Shown here one piece after another: positions 1 to 9,058 of a stretch of 64,000 nucleotides of DNA. Within the stretch, counting starts at the first letter, position 1; the number at the start of each line of letters is the position of its first letter. Source of the DNA: Catonia carolina (lineage: Eukaryota > Arthropoda > Insecta > Hemiptera > Achilidae); the NCBI GenBank assembly GCA_035578175.1, contig JAQMRL010000043.1, forward strand, positions 372,001-436,000, given 5' to 3'. The notes beneath the pieces are model-generated. The model was not told where the DNA came from. It saw only the letters and a list, made by a program, of their open reading frames with translations, and did no database searches. The translations under genes and the position numbers were made by a program.

Positions 1-290
1 GGGACGGAAACCGCAATGGTTTCTAGCTGAGGGATGGGGGGTAGATCGAGGAGTGAGTGGGTGTGACGCTTATGTACCATAATCGCCACTCCACCCGGGG
101 ATCGGTTGTTCAAGGTAGGGCGGTCAGATCTATAAATTATGTAGGGAGACATTTTGAAGGAGTGTCGAGGGTGTAGGTGTGTTTCTTGTAGAAGAACTAC
201 ATCCACATTGTGATCTAGTAGAAAGCGATGCAGATCGTTTCTATTCCGTAGAACACCATTTGCATTCCATGTAACTACTGTAAAGGTCAT
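1..290 (-). CDS. ORF2 endonuclease/reverse transcriptase, N-terminal part (B1)
   Basis: The visible part covers the start of the APE-type endonuclease domain, including the WNANG and LLQETH motifs that hold the catalytic Asn and Glu. Its ATG overlaps the ORF1 stop codon in the pentamer TAATG (288-292 on the minus strand). The rest lies outside the window; the sister copy at 43530-46211 shows the whole 893-residue protein. Confidence 0.9.
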   Translation of the reverse strand, partial: MTFTVVTWNANGVLRNRNDLHRFLLDHNVDVVLLQETHLHPRHSFKMSPYIIYRSDRPTLNNRSPGGVAIMVHKRHTHSLLDLPPIPQLETIAVSV

Positions 291-1642
291 TACGAGAGAA
301 GTGCGGGGACTGATGCAATTAACGTAGCGACGATTTCACTCATATTTTTTGCCGAAGCAAGCTTCTGCAGAGTCTGAATGGCCCAAGTTAAAAACTTCTC
401 AGACGTTAGCAGTTGGAATATTGAGTTGGCACTATTACCTTGGGGGTCAGGTGGATTTGGAAGTTTGTTTTCCTTTGAAGTGGTTGGTAGGGCGGGAAAG
501 TCGGAACTTTTGTGTAAGAATACAGGCCTAGAGGGGGTGATGATGGTTGGTTGTGCCTGTGGGATTGTGTTTGCCCGTGTGAAAGTGCGAGGGGCTGGGG
601 CGGCTTTAAATACCGTTTTCTTGAAGCTGGTACGGGCCGGAGGGGTGGTGGACTTGGCCGGCACCGTACTGGAAGTAGTGGCCTGGGGTTGGCCAGATGG
701 GGCAGTTTCAGTAGCAGGGCGGCTGACGTGCTGCTGCTGTTGTTGCTGTCTTCTCTTGAAGAGTGTCTTGTGTGTTGGGCACCCCCTGTAGTTAGCAGGG
801 TGTACCCCGTTGCAATTACAGCACGTCGGGTCGTCTTCTTGCTGCTTGGTGCACTCTTTCGCGTCGTGTTCCCCTCCGCATTTGACGCATCGGGGAGCGT
901 GCGCGCAGTTGATGGAAGAGTGCCCGTAGCGCTGGCACTTGTAGCACTGTGCGAGCCCGGGGCGGGCTTTGAAGGCCTCTATTGTCACACTTACATGAAA
1001 CAATTCGCTGATATTGTAAATTTCCGCTGAGTTGTCTTCCTTTTTAATTTTAGCAAGGAAGACATTCAGCGGTCTGCCTCCTTGGCCTTTGACGGCTTGT
1101 ATATGGGTCACGGAGTGCCCGGCTGCCTCTAGTGCAAGCTTGATGTCTAGTAATGAGTGGCTATAATGTAACCCTTTAATAGCCACTTTTATTTCGGAGG
1201 GCTCTTCCACATGGTAGGTATGGAAGTAAATTCCCTCCTCAATGAATAATTTTCTGATTAAAGTAAAATCACTGATGTTTTGGGTTACCAGTTTGTATGT
1301 GGCACCCCGTGATGTTACAGAAATTTTATTGGTCAACAGACTATTAATTTTGTTTGATATAGTCGTCCAATTGGCCGGCACTTTAAATACCAGCGGCGGT
1401 ATTTTATTTCTATTAACTTTATTAATATTGCTGTCATTACCTGGTGTATTTTGCTGTGGGTTGGCAACACCGTCGCCTGTTAGGTTGGCAGCAGTGCGCC
1501 GCCGCTTCATAACTTGATTAAAAGGGGTCGCACCCTCTTCATTATTCTCCCCTTCTATGTCCATAAGAGGGGAGATAGTAGCAGGTGTTCCGCTTGGCGG
1601 GAAAACAGCAGGTGTTCCGTTTGGCGGGAAACTAGTTGTCAT
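290..1642 (-). CDS. ORF1 gag-like nucleic-acid-binding protein (B1)
   Basis: Retrotransposon ORF1 protein of 450 residues, expected to coat the element RNA and carry it to the nucleus. I start it at the ATG at 1642; the frame is open to a GTG at 1654 but eukaryotic initiation there is unlikely. The N-terminal ~90 residues are low-complexity, followed by a conserved globular region and three zinc knuckles in tandem: C-x2-C-x4-H-x4-C, C-x2-C-x3-H-x4-C and C-x2-C-x3-H-x6-C, the Jockey-clade arrangement. A Gln run and Pro/Thr-rich linker lead to a hydrophobic C-terminal segment shared by all families here. The second knuckle keeps a Gly after its second Cys, which the 47-kb copy has lost. Confidence 0.92.
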   Translation of the reverse strand: MTTSFPPNGTPAVFPPSGTPATISPLMDIEGENNEEGATPFNQVMKRRRTAANLTGDGVANPQQNTPGNDSNINKVNRNKIPPLVFKVPANWTTISNKINSLLTNKISVTSRGATYKLVTQNISDFTLIRKLFIEEGIYFHTYHVEEPSEIKVAIKGLHYSHSLLDIKLALEAAGHSVTHIQAVKGQGGRPLNVFLAKIKKEDNSAEIYNISELFHVSVTIEAFKARPGLAQCYKCQRYGHSSINCAHAPRCVKCGGEHDAKECTKQQEDDPTCCNCNGVHPANYRGCPTHKTLFKRRQQQQQQHVSRPATETAPSGQPQATTSSTVPAKSTTPPARTSFKKTVFKAAPAPRTFTRANTIPQAQPTIITPSRPVFLHKSSDFPALPTTSKENKLPNPPDPQGNSANSIFQLLTSEKFLTWAIQTLQKLASAKNMSEIVATLIASVPALLS

Positions 1643-2036
1643 TGTTTTTAACACTGTGTAACTAACTATTTAATAATATTTATTAAAGTTTTTGTAATAA
1701 ATTATATATTATTATTACTAATAATATATTAATATTATTGATTTATTTGTGCAATTACACTATTAAAAATGTTTATTACTTAAAACTAAGATTATCAGTC
1801 CTGTCTATTTATTAAATACTATTAATTTTCAGTCCTGTCTATTACTTACTTAAATTAAACGAAGCACTCACACTGACGAAACACACACACAGAAGAACAT
1901 TCATAATAACTTTTAAACAATAGAAAACACTTTTAAACAACAGAAAACACACATACATAACTTGTTCAACAATGAAACTTGTTCGAAGAGCGAACGGACG
2001 TACGTCTGGTCTGTACTAGATCTCAGAGCGCACTGT
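1643..2036 (-). other. B1 5' untranslated region
   Basis: This is 394 bp of AT-rich sequence between the element's 5' end and the ORF1 ATG, identical in layout to 47564-47957. No open frame of note and no internal TATA box in a convincing position. Two direct repeats with the word AACAGAAAACAC/AATAGAAAACAC lie at 1918-1948. Confidence 0.6.
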
Positions 2037-2048
2037 GTGCCGCGCCAC
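2037..2048. repeat. Target-site duplication of B1 (H4 side)
   Basis: GTGCCGCGCCAC, the same 12 bp found at both sides of the complete B1 insertion (43191-43202 and 47958-47969). In H3 orientation it reads GTGGCGCGGCAC. Confidence 0.9.
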
Positions 2049-2575
<527 letters not shown>

Positions 2576-2626
2576 GCGTCGCGCCACAAGCCGCTTGCGA
2601 AAGTCTATTAGAGCCTTCAATAAAAC

Positions 2627-2642
2627 GGCCCTTTTCAGGGCC
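2627..2642 (+). terminator. Histone 3' stem-loop of H4
   Basis: GGCCCTTTTCAGGGCC: six-base-pair stem, loop TTTC, followed by ACCAAA. This is the SLBP-binding processing signal of non-polyadenylated histone mRNAs. An AATAAA lies directly upstream, overlapping the approach to the stem. Confidence 0.97.
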
Positions 2643-3136
2643 ACCAAACCAATAACATGAGGTTTTCAATAATGTGAATTTCTTTACCTCCTCTCGCATC
2701 TTGTATAACGAACGGAAGAGGCTACTACCGCTGTAATATAATGATAATAATAATAATGCGCACGCACAGAGACCGTTAATGAACAAACGGATAGATAGAC
2801 AGACAGACACGGACGAATGATCTTGTTTGTCGGTTATCACATAATATAATCATCAGTAGATTACTGGAAAATGAAATAAGAAGAAGAAATCGTGGTTGTG
2901 TTGTAAATTTCATAGTATTGTCGGGCGGTGCAGGTGAGCAAGCAGCAGCATCCGCAGTATTAGGAAGAGTTATTCGTTCTATTTTAGAGGAGAAAAAAAA
3001 AAAAAAAAAAAAAATAAGGAAATGAAGAGAGGAATTTTTTATTTTCTCTCCTTCGCCGCCGCTTTGTTACATGCTGACAGAACAATAATTATTCTTAAAA
3101 AGAGTTCAGATTTAAACCTAGTCATGAAATTTTGGT
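2643..3136. other. H4-H2A convergent spacer (unit 1)
   Basis: AT-rich intergenic DNA with a short TAA microsatellite near 2744, a GATA/GACA run near 2790 and a poly(A) tract at 2993-3014. No gene is supported. Confidence 0.7.
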
Positions 3137-3152
3137 GGCCCTGAAAAGGGCC
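3137..3152 (-). terminator. Histone 3' stem-loop of H2A
   Basis: The reverse complement reads GGCCCTTTTCAGGGCC, 54 bp past the H2A stop, followed by ACCAAAA. Confidence 0.97.
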
Positions 3153-3205
3153 GTTTCAATGCTGTGTCGCCTGTATAGCAGCTGCAGCTCCCAACGAGGT
3201 CCCGC

Positions 3206-3903
<698 letters not shown>

Positions 3904-3914
3904 ATTCGCCTCAC
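3904..3914. repeat. Target-site duplication of A1, left
   Basis: ATTCGCCTCAC, repeated exactly at 8560-8570 on the H2B side. Length 11 bp, as expected for target-primed insertion by an APE-type endonuclease element. Confidence 0.92.
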
Positions 3915-3985
3915 ATTCTCGATCTGAACCCCGCACGGAGCGGACCTACTGAACGAGCGACTACTAGAACTTCTTAAACTACTAC

Positions 3986-4035
3986 CTCCTGGGAAGAAGG
4001 AGAAGAGTGTTGCTAGTGGGAAAAACTGGCAACAC
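3986..4035 (+). other. Twin RNA hairpins with the same loop, A1 5' UTR
   Basis: Hairpin 1 (3986-4002): CTCCT / AGGAG around the loop GGGAAGA. Hairpin 2 (4007-4035): GTGTTGCTAGT pairs with ACTGGCAACAC (11 bp, one G-U) around GGGAAAA. The pair ends 11 nt before the ORF1 ATG and recurs in family A2 with the two loop variants swapped. Confidence 0.65.
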
Positions 4036-4046
4036 TGTCCCAGGAA

Positions 4047-5339
4047 ATGGCAACACCGCAGCCCACCCAGGTAGGAATGGACATTCCTACCGACGAAGGC
4101 TACACCATCGTCACCAGCAAACGACCAAGAATTCAACAGCAAGCAGATTCAGGTAACACCGGCACATTATCTAACAATGTAACCGACCCCTCCCCCTCAC
4201 CCACTACTAACATTCCACAATCGACCACTTCTACTTTCGCTTCTAAATACACACTGCCACCCTTTGTGTTCCGATCACCCCCTAACTTCACCACTATATT
4301 GAAAGCTCTTACAACACACCTCACTTATTCATACAGAATAACCACTCGTGGGAATTCCAACTCTTTATACACACAGTCCATCCAAGACTACAATCAAGCT
4401 AAAACTGTCCTTTTATCGGAAGGATTAAACTTCCACTCCTACTACACACAGGAACCAGATGAGGTGAAAATCGCCGTAAAGGGCCTACACTCTTCATTCA
4501 GTCCGGACGACATAACAGAATTTCTTACAGAAAAGGGGTTTAAAGTCACCCACTGCCAAAATTTAAACGGCCGTGCAGGCAAGAAAATTAACGTTTTTCT
4601 CATCAAACTACAGAAGACACAAGACTACGAAAAAATCTACAACCTAACATCTATTCTTTCAATCATGGTAACGGTCGAGGCTTTCAGACCCCGACCTGGA
4701 CTACCCCAGTGCTTCAAGTGCCAACGGTATGGGCACTCGTCAGTCAACTGCAACCACGAGCTGCGATGCGTGAAGTGCGGAGACCAGCATGACGCAGCTC
4801 AGTGCGTTGCCAAGATTATTGAAGACCCGGTATGCTGCAACTGCAAAGGGCAGCATCCGGCTAATTACCGCGGGTGCCCTACCCACGTGAAGCTCCTAGC
4901 AGACCGAAGAAGGAATTCGACCGCTACCAAGACAACAGCTGCACGACCACCGGCCTCATCGGTTCCGTCCCGCCCTTCCACTTCAAGTACTCAATCTCCA
5001 ACCCCCTCTACCTCTTCAGCTCCACAACAAAAATCGTATAACAAAACCATCTTTAAAAAACCCGCAGAACGTAAACCCGTCCCTGTATCGAAAATTCCCA
5101 CTCTCCCCAAGGAACCAGTTCAATCACCCTGGAAGCCTATTCCACCACTTCCAGCCAAAAAGTCCAATGACCCTCCTTCCGATGATGCCCCCTTCTCAAT
5201 TCAAGGCATCATCAAATTTCTCACCGCCCCTAAATTTCTAACCTGGGCACTCGCCTTACTTCCACGCCTAACCACTGTAAAATCCATCCCCGAAGCAATC
5301 ACCGTCATAATCTCATCTCTGCCCTCCCTTCTCGCCTAA
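4047..5339 (+). CDS. ORF1 gag-like nucleic-acid-binding protein (A1)
   Basis: A 430-residue RNA-binding protein expected to form the retrotransposon RNP. Low-complexity N-terminus to ~residue 75, then the conserved middle region common to Jockey-clade ORF1 proteins, then three zinc knuckles at about residues 221-275: CFKCQRYGHSSVNC, CVKCGDQHDAAQC and CCNCKGQHPANYRGC. A Ser/Thr/Pro-rich linker follows, with a hydrophobic C-terminal segment (~385-430). The start is the first ATG in frame after the hairpins. The stop overlaps the ORF2 start (TAATG), which suggests translational coupling. Confidence 0.94.
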   Translation: MATPQPTQVGMDIPTDEGYTIVTSKRPRIQQQADSGNTGTLSNNVTDPSPSPTTNIPQSTTSTFASKYTLPPFVFRSPPNFTTILKALTTHLTYSYRITTRGNSNSLYTQSIQDYNQAKTVLLSEGLNFHSYYTQEPDEVKIAVKGLHSSFSPDDITEFLTEKGFKVTHCQNLNGRAGKKINVFLIKLQKTQDYEKIYNLTSILSIMVTVEAFRPRPGLPQCFKCQRYGHSSVNCNHELRCVKCGDQHDAAQCVAKIIEDPVCCNCKGQHPANYRGCPTHVKLLADRRRNSTATKTTAARPPASSVPSRPSTSSTQSPTPSTSSAPQQKSYNKTIFKKPAERKPVPVSKIPTLPKEPVQSPWKPIPPLPAKKSNDPPSDDAPFSIQGIIKFLTAPKFLTWALALLPRLTTVKSIPEAITVIISSLPSLLA

Positions 5340-8011
5340 TGACCTTTCGAATCCTTTCGTGGAACGGAAACGGAATCTCTCGCCAACGGAACGACCTCCA
5401 CCGACTTCTACTAGACCTCAACGTAGATATAGCTTTACTACAAGAAACTCACTTCCACCCACACACACGCTTTAAATTATCCCCGTACATAGTATACCGT
5501 ACCGACCGCCCTCCTGTTACCAATCGCCCAGCAGAAGGGGTAGCTATCCTTATCCATAAACGCCATACGCATAACCTCCTAGATACAGCCCCTATTCCTT
5601 CCTTAGAACACATTTCAGTCACAGTACCCCTCTTCTCTCAATTAGTAACTTTCACCTCCGTATATCGCCCCCCGTCTTCCAACGACTTCGACCCCTCTGC
5701 CCTTGCAGCCATCTTCACGCAACAACACCCAGCATTCGTAGCCGGCGACTGGAACGCCAAGCACGTCGACATCGGCTGCCGCACGACGAACACTGCAGGC
5801 GCCACACTTCTTAACTTTCTAGAAGAAACTCCCCTGCCACTAGCCCTTCATTTCCCAACTACAGCCACCAGAATACCCTCAACACGCACTCATCTGCCCG
5901 ACATCCTCGATTACGCCGCCTCGGTCAACTTCACCACTATCCCCGACATCGATGTCCTTCCTGAGTTAAACTCAGATCATCTCCCTGTTCTATTTACTTT
6001 TACTTCCCCTACTTCAAATACCCAAGCACCGCCCGCCAAAAACAAAGTCTCCTGGCCGTCCTTCTTTGACACTGTAAATTCGCAACTTCCCCCAGAACCT
6101 CCCACAATCAATTCTATCCCCGAGCTGGAACGACATCTCCAGACGATCTCCTCGCTACTCTCCCAAAGCATTATTCAAAATACTTCCCCACGCCCACCTC
6201 AGACCAGGTCATCCCTCCCGCCTGCAGTGAAGGCAGCAATCGCGGACAGACGACGTTACCGTCGGCTCTGGCAGCGAACGAGGGACCCCCGCCACCGTCA
6301 GCTCTTCAATCACGCCGCTGCCAGATGCAAGCTCCTCGTCGACCAGCATAAATCCAGTCAATGGGAGGAGTACCTCGAACACGTAGCGGACAACGGCAGG
6401 CCATGGGAGGCTGCGCGCCGACTACTGTCAACCCAGAGGAGGACACACCCACTGCGGACTCCGAACGGACTGGCATACTCGGCCCAAGAGACGGCAAACA
6501 CCTTCGCCTCACACTTTGAACTCCATTTTCAAACTCCCCCACCCGTTCATCCCGAACTGGATGAAATAATTCACAGAGTGGTTTCCACCACTCTCTCCGA
6601 CCCTACTCCCTGCCACTTTCAACCTTTCACGATTGATGAGGTTACTTCGGTAATCAAATCAATCAATCCCAGAAAAGCCCCAGGCCCCGACAACATCTCC
6701 GGATACGCCATCCTGAACTCTCCACCAGAGCTCAAGCCCCACCTCTTATCTATTTTCAATGCAGTTATTGCACTGCAGCACTTCCCCGCTTCATGGAAGA
6801 TCTCTAACATCATCACCATACTCAAGCCCCACAAACCCCCAACAGACCCCGGAAGCTATAGGCCAATTTCCCTTCTTCCAATATTATCTAAACTTTTCGA
6901 AAGACTTCTTCTCCCACGTCTGCGCCAAACCATCGAATCAGCGATCCCTGCCGAACAATTTGGTTTTAGACAAGGACACTCCACCACCACCCAACTCCTC
7001 CGCATCGTAACGGCACTAGTGGATGCCAGAAACTCCCACAACCATACGACGGCTGTGCTGCTTGACTTTAAAGCAGCATTTGACAGAGTATGGCACGTGG
7101 GTCTCCTCTTCAAACTAGCTCGTTTCTTCCCACCAGCCACTGTCAGGCTCATCCATTCGTATCTTACTGACAGAAAATTTCAAGTCTCAGCCCCCAGTTA
7201 TCAGTTCCACTCAATCAAATCCCCACTTACCCCATCTACCGCAGGTGTACCTCAGGGCTCAGTCCTTGGGCCCCTTCTCTATCTTATGTACACCTACGAT
7301 TTTCCGGAAACCGAAACAATCAAACTCGGACTGTTTGCTGATGACGCTATTTTATACCGTCACGGCAGATGCCTCCGCCTCAACTGCCGCGCAATCCAAA
7401 ATCATCTGTTAAATATCACTACATGGTGTCGCATCTGGAGACTCACCCTTAATCCCACAAAGTGTGAGGCAATCCAATTCACCCGCAAGCGGAATCTCCC
7501 GCCGCCACTACGCCTGGAAGGACAACTGCTCCCATGGCAGGACAGCGTCCGCTACCTGGGAGTAATACTGGACAAGCGCCTCACTCTCCGTCGCCACATC
7601 GAGGACAAACTATGCAAGGGCAGGGTTCTCCTCGCCACTCTTTCGCCCTTACTTAATTCAAAATCCTTCTCTATAAAACTCAAACTCCTCATGTACTCGT
7701 CAATTCTTCGTCCCTACCTTCTATATGGCTCACCTGTCTGGTGGCCACTCCTCTCCAAGTCCAACAAATGTAAAACAGCCGCTTTCCAAAACAAAATTCT
7801 CCGCCGCATCACTAAAGTCCATTACCTTATCAATAACGCCATAGTCCACGAAAGCTTACTCTTCCCTTCCCTAGAAAGCTATATCTACACAACCTCCAGA
7901 AAACTTCACGACTCCGCCAGAACATCAAGACACCCCATCATCAGAGAGATTTACACCACGCCTCACCCGCCCGAAGTTTACATCAATCTACCGTTCCACG
8001 ATTTCCCCTAA
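5339..8011 (+). CDS. ORF2 APE endonuclease-reverse transcriptase (A1)
   Basis: An 890-residue protein that nicks the target and copies the element RNA from the nick. Endonuclease, residues 1 to ~220: WNGNG (Asn), LLQETHF (Glu), YRPP, GDWNAKH (Asp/Asn, ~134) and SDHLP (Asp-His, ~211). Reverse transcriptase, ~420-720: KAPGPDNI, SYRPISLL, FGFRQGHSTT, the A-box Asp in LLDFKAAFD, the PQGSVLGP motif and the active site FADD (~665). The C-terminus is the Jockey-type region (YLGV, GSPVWW, TIHE-like) without RNase H. No frameshift or stop, so it may be active. Overlaps ORF1 by one base. Confidence 0.95.
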   Translation: MTFRILSWNGNGISRQRNDLHRLLLDLNVDIALLQETHFHPHTRFKLSPYIVYRTDRPPVTNRPAEGVAILIHKRHTHNLLDTAPIPSLEHISVTVPLFSQLVTFTSVYRPPSSNDFDPSALAAIFTQQHPAFVAGDWNAKHVDIGCRTTNTAGATLLNFLEETPLPLALHFPTTATRIPSTRTHLPDILDYAASVNFTTIPDIDVLPELNSDHLPVLFTFTSPTSNTQAPPAKNKVSWPSFFDTVNSQLPPEPPTINSIPELERHLQTISSLLSQSIIQNTSPRPPQTRSSLPPAVKAAIADRRRYRRLWQRTRDPRHRQLFNHAAARCKLLVDQHKSSQWEEYLEHVADNGRPWEAARRLLSTQRRTHPLRTPNGLAYSAQETANTFASHFELHFQTPPPVHPELDEIIHRVVSTTLSDPTPCHFQPFTIDEVTSVIKSINPRKAPGPDNISGYAILNSPPELKPHLLSIFNAVIALQHFPASWKISNIITILKPHKPPTDPGSYRPISLLPILSKLFERLLLPRLRQTIESAIPAEQFGFRQGHSTTTQLLRIVTALVDARNSHNHTTAVLLDFKAAFDRVWHVGLLFKLARFFPPATVRLIHSYLTDRKFQVSAPSYQFHSIKSPLTPSTAGVPQGSVLGPLLYLMYTYDFPETETIKLGLFADDAILYRHGRCLRLNCRAIQNHLLNITTWCRIWRLTLNPTKCEAIQFTRKRNLPPPLRLEGQLLPWQDSVRYLGVILDKRLTLRRHIEDKLCKGRVLLATLSPLLNSKSFSIKLKLLMYSSILRPYLLYGSPVWWPLLSKSNKCKTAAFQNKILRRITKVHYLINNAIVHESLLFPSLESYIYTTSRKLHDSARTSRHPIIREIYTTPHPPEVYINLPFHDFP

Positions 8012-8140
8012 CACCCAGTAAACTACAACTCCCGCGCCATAACATACTCCCTTAACAAATGACTCCCACGTAACACATACAAACACCTACACATTACATA
8101 GAGTTTTCAATAAGAACCTTTCCTAAAAAATCACCACACC

Positions 8141-8214
<74 letters not shown>

Positions 8215-8559
8215 CAACTAATCAATTATTAAAAGAAAAGAGCCGTTTTTCCTACCGAATAATTATCCCATCCCCTATACAATATATTCATCCACCTACC
8301 ATTAATTATACACCTAAAAATTTTCTAAACCCTCAAAATTAATACCCTCAATTATCTGGCAGTTTTCCCCACCTTTCCCTGCTCAAAGCTTGTTTCGACC
8401 GAATCCGAATCCAATTTATAACCCTCAATATTCTCCTGATTCTTACCCGAGGTTACATTAGTTCCGATAATGTGTTCTACGAGCGACCATGTGTAACACT
8501 TACACGACGTCGCCAACATAGGGCTTCTTAGCCCTCTCAACCTGGATTCTGGATTCTGG
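8012..8559 (+). other. A1 3' UTR with conserved stem-loop
   Basis: Contains an internal run of 69 A (8143-8211) that is not at the element end. The final 80 nt hold a two-part stem-loop at 8484-8512 (CGAC with GTCG outside; GTGTAA with TTACAC inside; internal loop CAT/GAC) and a second hairpin at 8520-8535 (AGGGCT, loop TCTT, AGCCCT). After CTCAAC come three copies of CTGGATT, the last merging with the target duplication. These elements recur in the other families. Confidence 0.75.
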
Positions 8560-8570
8560 ATTCGCCTCAC
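8560..8570. repeat. Target-site duplication of A1, right
   Basis: ATTCGCCTCAC, matching 3904-3914. Followed by the H2B leader TCCCCGTTCGACAC. Confidence 0.92.
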
Positions 8571-8617
8571 TCCCCGTTCGACACTAGCGACGAGCAGCAG
8601 CAAGCAACCAACCGACC

Positions 8618-8989
8618 ATGCCACCGAAAACCAGCGGTAAAGCAGCGAAGAAGGCGGGCAAGGCTCAGAAGAACATCGCTAAGGGCGATAAGAAGAAGAA
8701 GCGCAAGAGGAAGGAAAGCTACGCCGTGTACATCTACAAGGTGTTGAAGCAAGTCCACCCGGACACGGGAATCTCTTCGAAGGCGATGAGCATCATGAAC
8801 AGTTTTGTCAACGACATATTCGAGCGCATCGCCGCCGAAGCTTCCCGGCTCGCCCACTACAACAAGCGGTCGACTATCACCAGCAGGGAGATCCAGACCG
8901 CCGTACGTCTCCTTCTGCCCGGTGAATTGGCCAAGCACGCCGTAAGCGAGGGCACTAAGGCCGTCACAAAGTACACCAGCTCCAAGTAA
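8618..8989 (+). CDS. H2B: Histone H2B (unit 1)
   Basis: Core histone of 123 residues, partner of H2A. The start [20 protein letters not shown], the histone fold from about residue 35 and the end VTKYTSSK match insect canonical H2B closely. The coding region and the leader are intact, but the predicted TATA and CCAAT boxes now lie upstream of the 4.6-kb A1 element. Transcription, if any, would need read-through from the element or a cryptic promoter. Confidence 0.99.
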   Translation: MPPKTSGKAAKKAGKAQKNIAKGDKKKKRKRKESYAVYIYKVLKQVHPDTGISSKAMSIMNSFVNDIFERIAAEASRLAHYNKRSTITSREIQTAVRLLLPGELAKHAVSEGTKAVTKYTSSK

Positions 8990-9042
8990 GAGCTCGGTGC
9001 TGCCTGCCGACGGTCTCGCGTACACCGCGGTAATAATAAAAC

Positions 9043-9058
9043 GGCCCTTTTCAGGGCC
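9043..9058 (+). terminator. Histone 3' stem-loop of H2B
   Basis: GGCCCTTTTCAGGGCC followed by ACCAAA, 53 bp past the stop, with AATAAA just upstream. Confidence 0.97.

Larger units (their letters stand above)
1..2036 (-). mobile_element. Family B1 Jockey-clade retrotransposon, 5' part (cut by window start)
   Basis: Minus-strand non-LTR element matching the complete copy at 43203-47957 (window base 1 corresponds to 45922 there). It holds the first ~97 codons of ORF2, all of ORF1 and the 5' UTR. Its 5' end at 2036 abuts the 12-bp duplication GTGCCGCGCCAC (2037-2048), immediately beyond which lies the former H3/H4 divergent promoter. The H3 gene it belongs to is left of the window. The predicted H3 TATA (TATTTA on this strand, 2063-2068) is 32 bp from the element's first base. 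Confidence 0.93.
3915..8559 (+). mobile_element. Family A1 Jockey-clade retrotransposon at H2B start site (complete)
   Basis: A 4645-bp non-LTR element in H2B orientation: 132-nt 5' UTR with two hairpins, ORF1, ORF2 joined by TAATG, and a 548-nt 3' UTR ending in three copies of a 7-bp repeat (CTGGATT). Both ORFs are open throughout. Flanked by an exact 11-bp duplication, so it is a full-length insertion. Its first base is 31 bp from the T of the H2B TAAATA box and its last base is followed by the duplication and 47 nt of H2B leader. Jockey-clade assignment rests on the knuckle pattern of ORF1, the endonuclease and RT motifs and the lack of an RNase H region. Confidence 0.95.

Noticed and set aside
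5339..8011. R1/R2-type or telomere-specific (TRAS/SART) assignment of the retroelements
   Set aside because: ORF1 knuckle spacing, the endonuclease block (GDWN-K-H...GC-TTN) and the absence of an RNase H region fit the Jockey clade better; targets are histone and not rDNA or telomere sequences.
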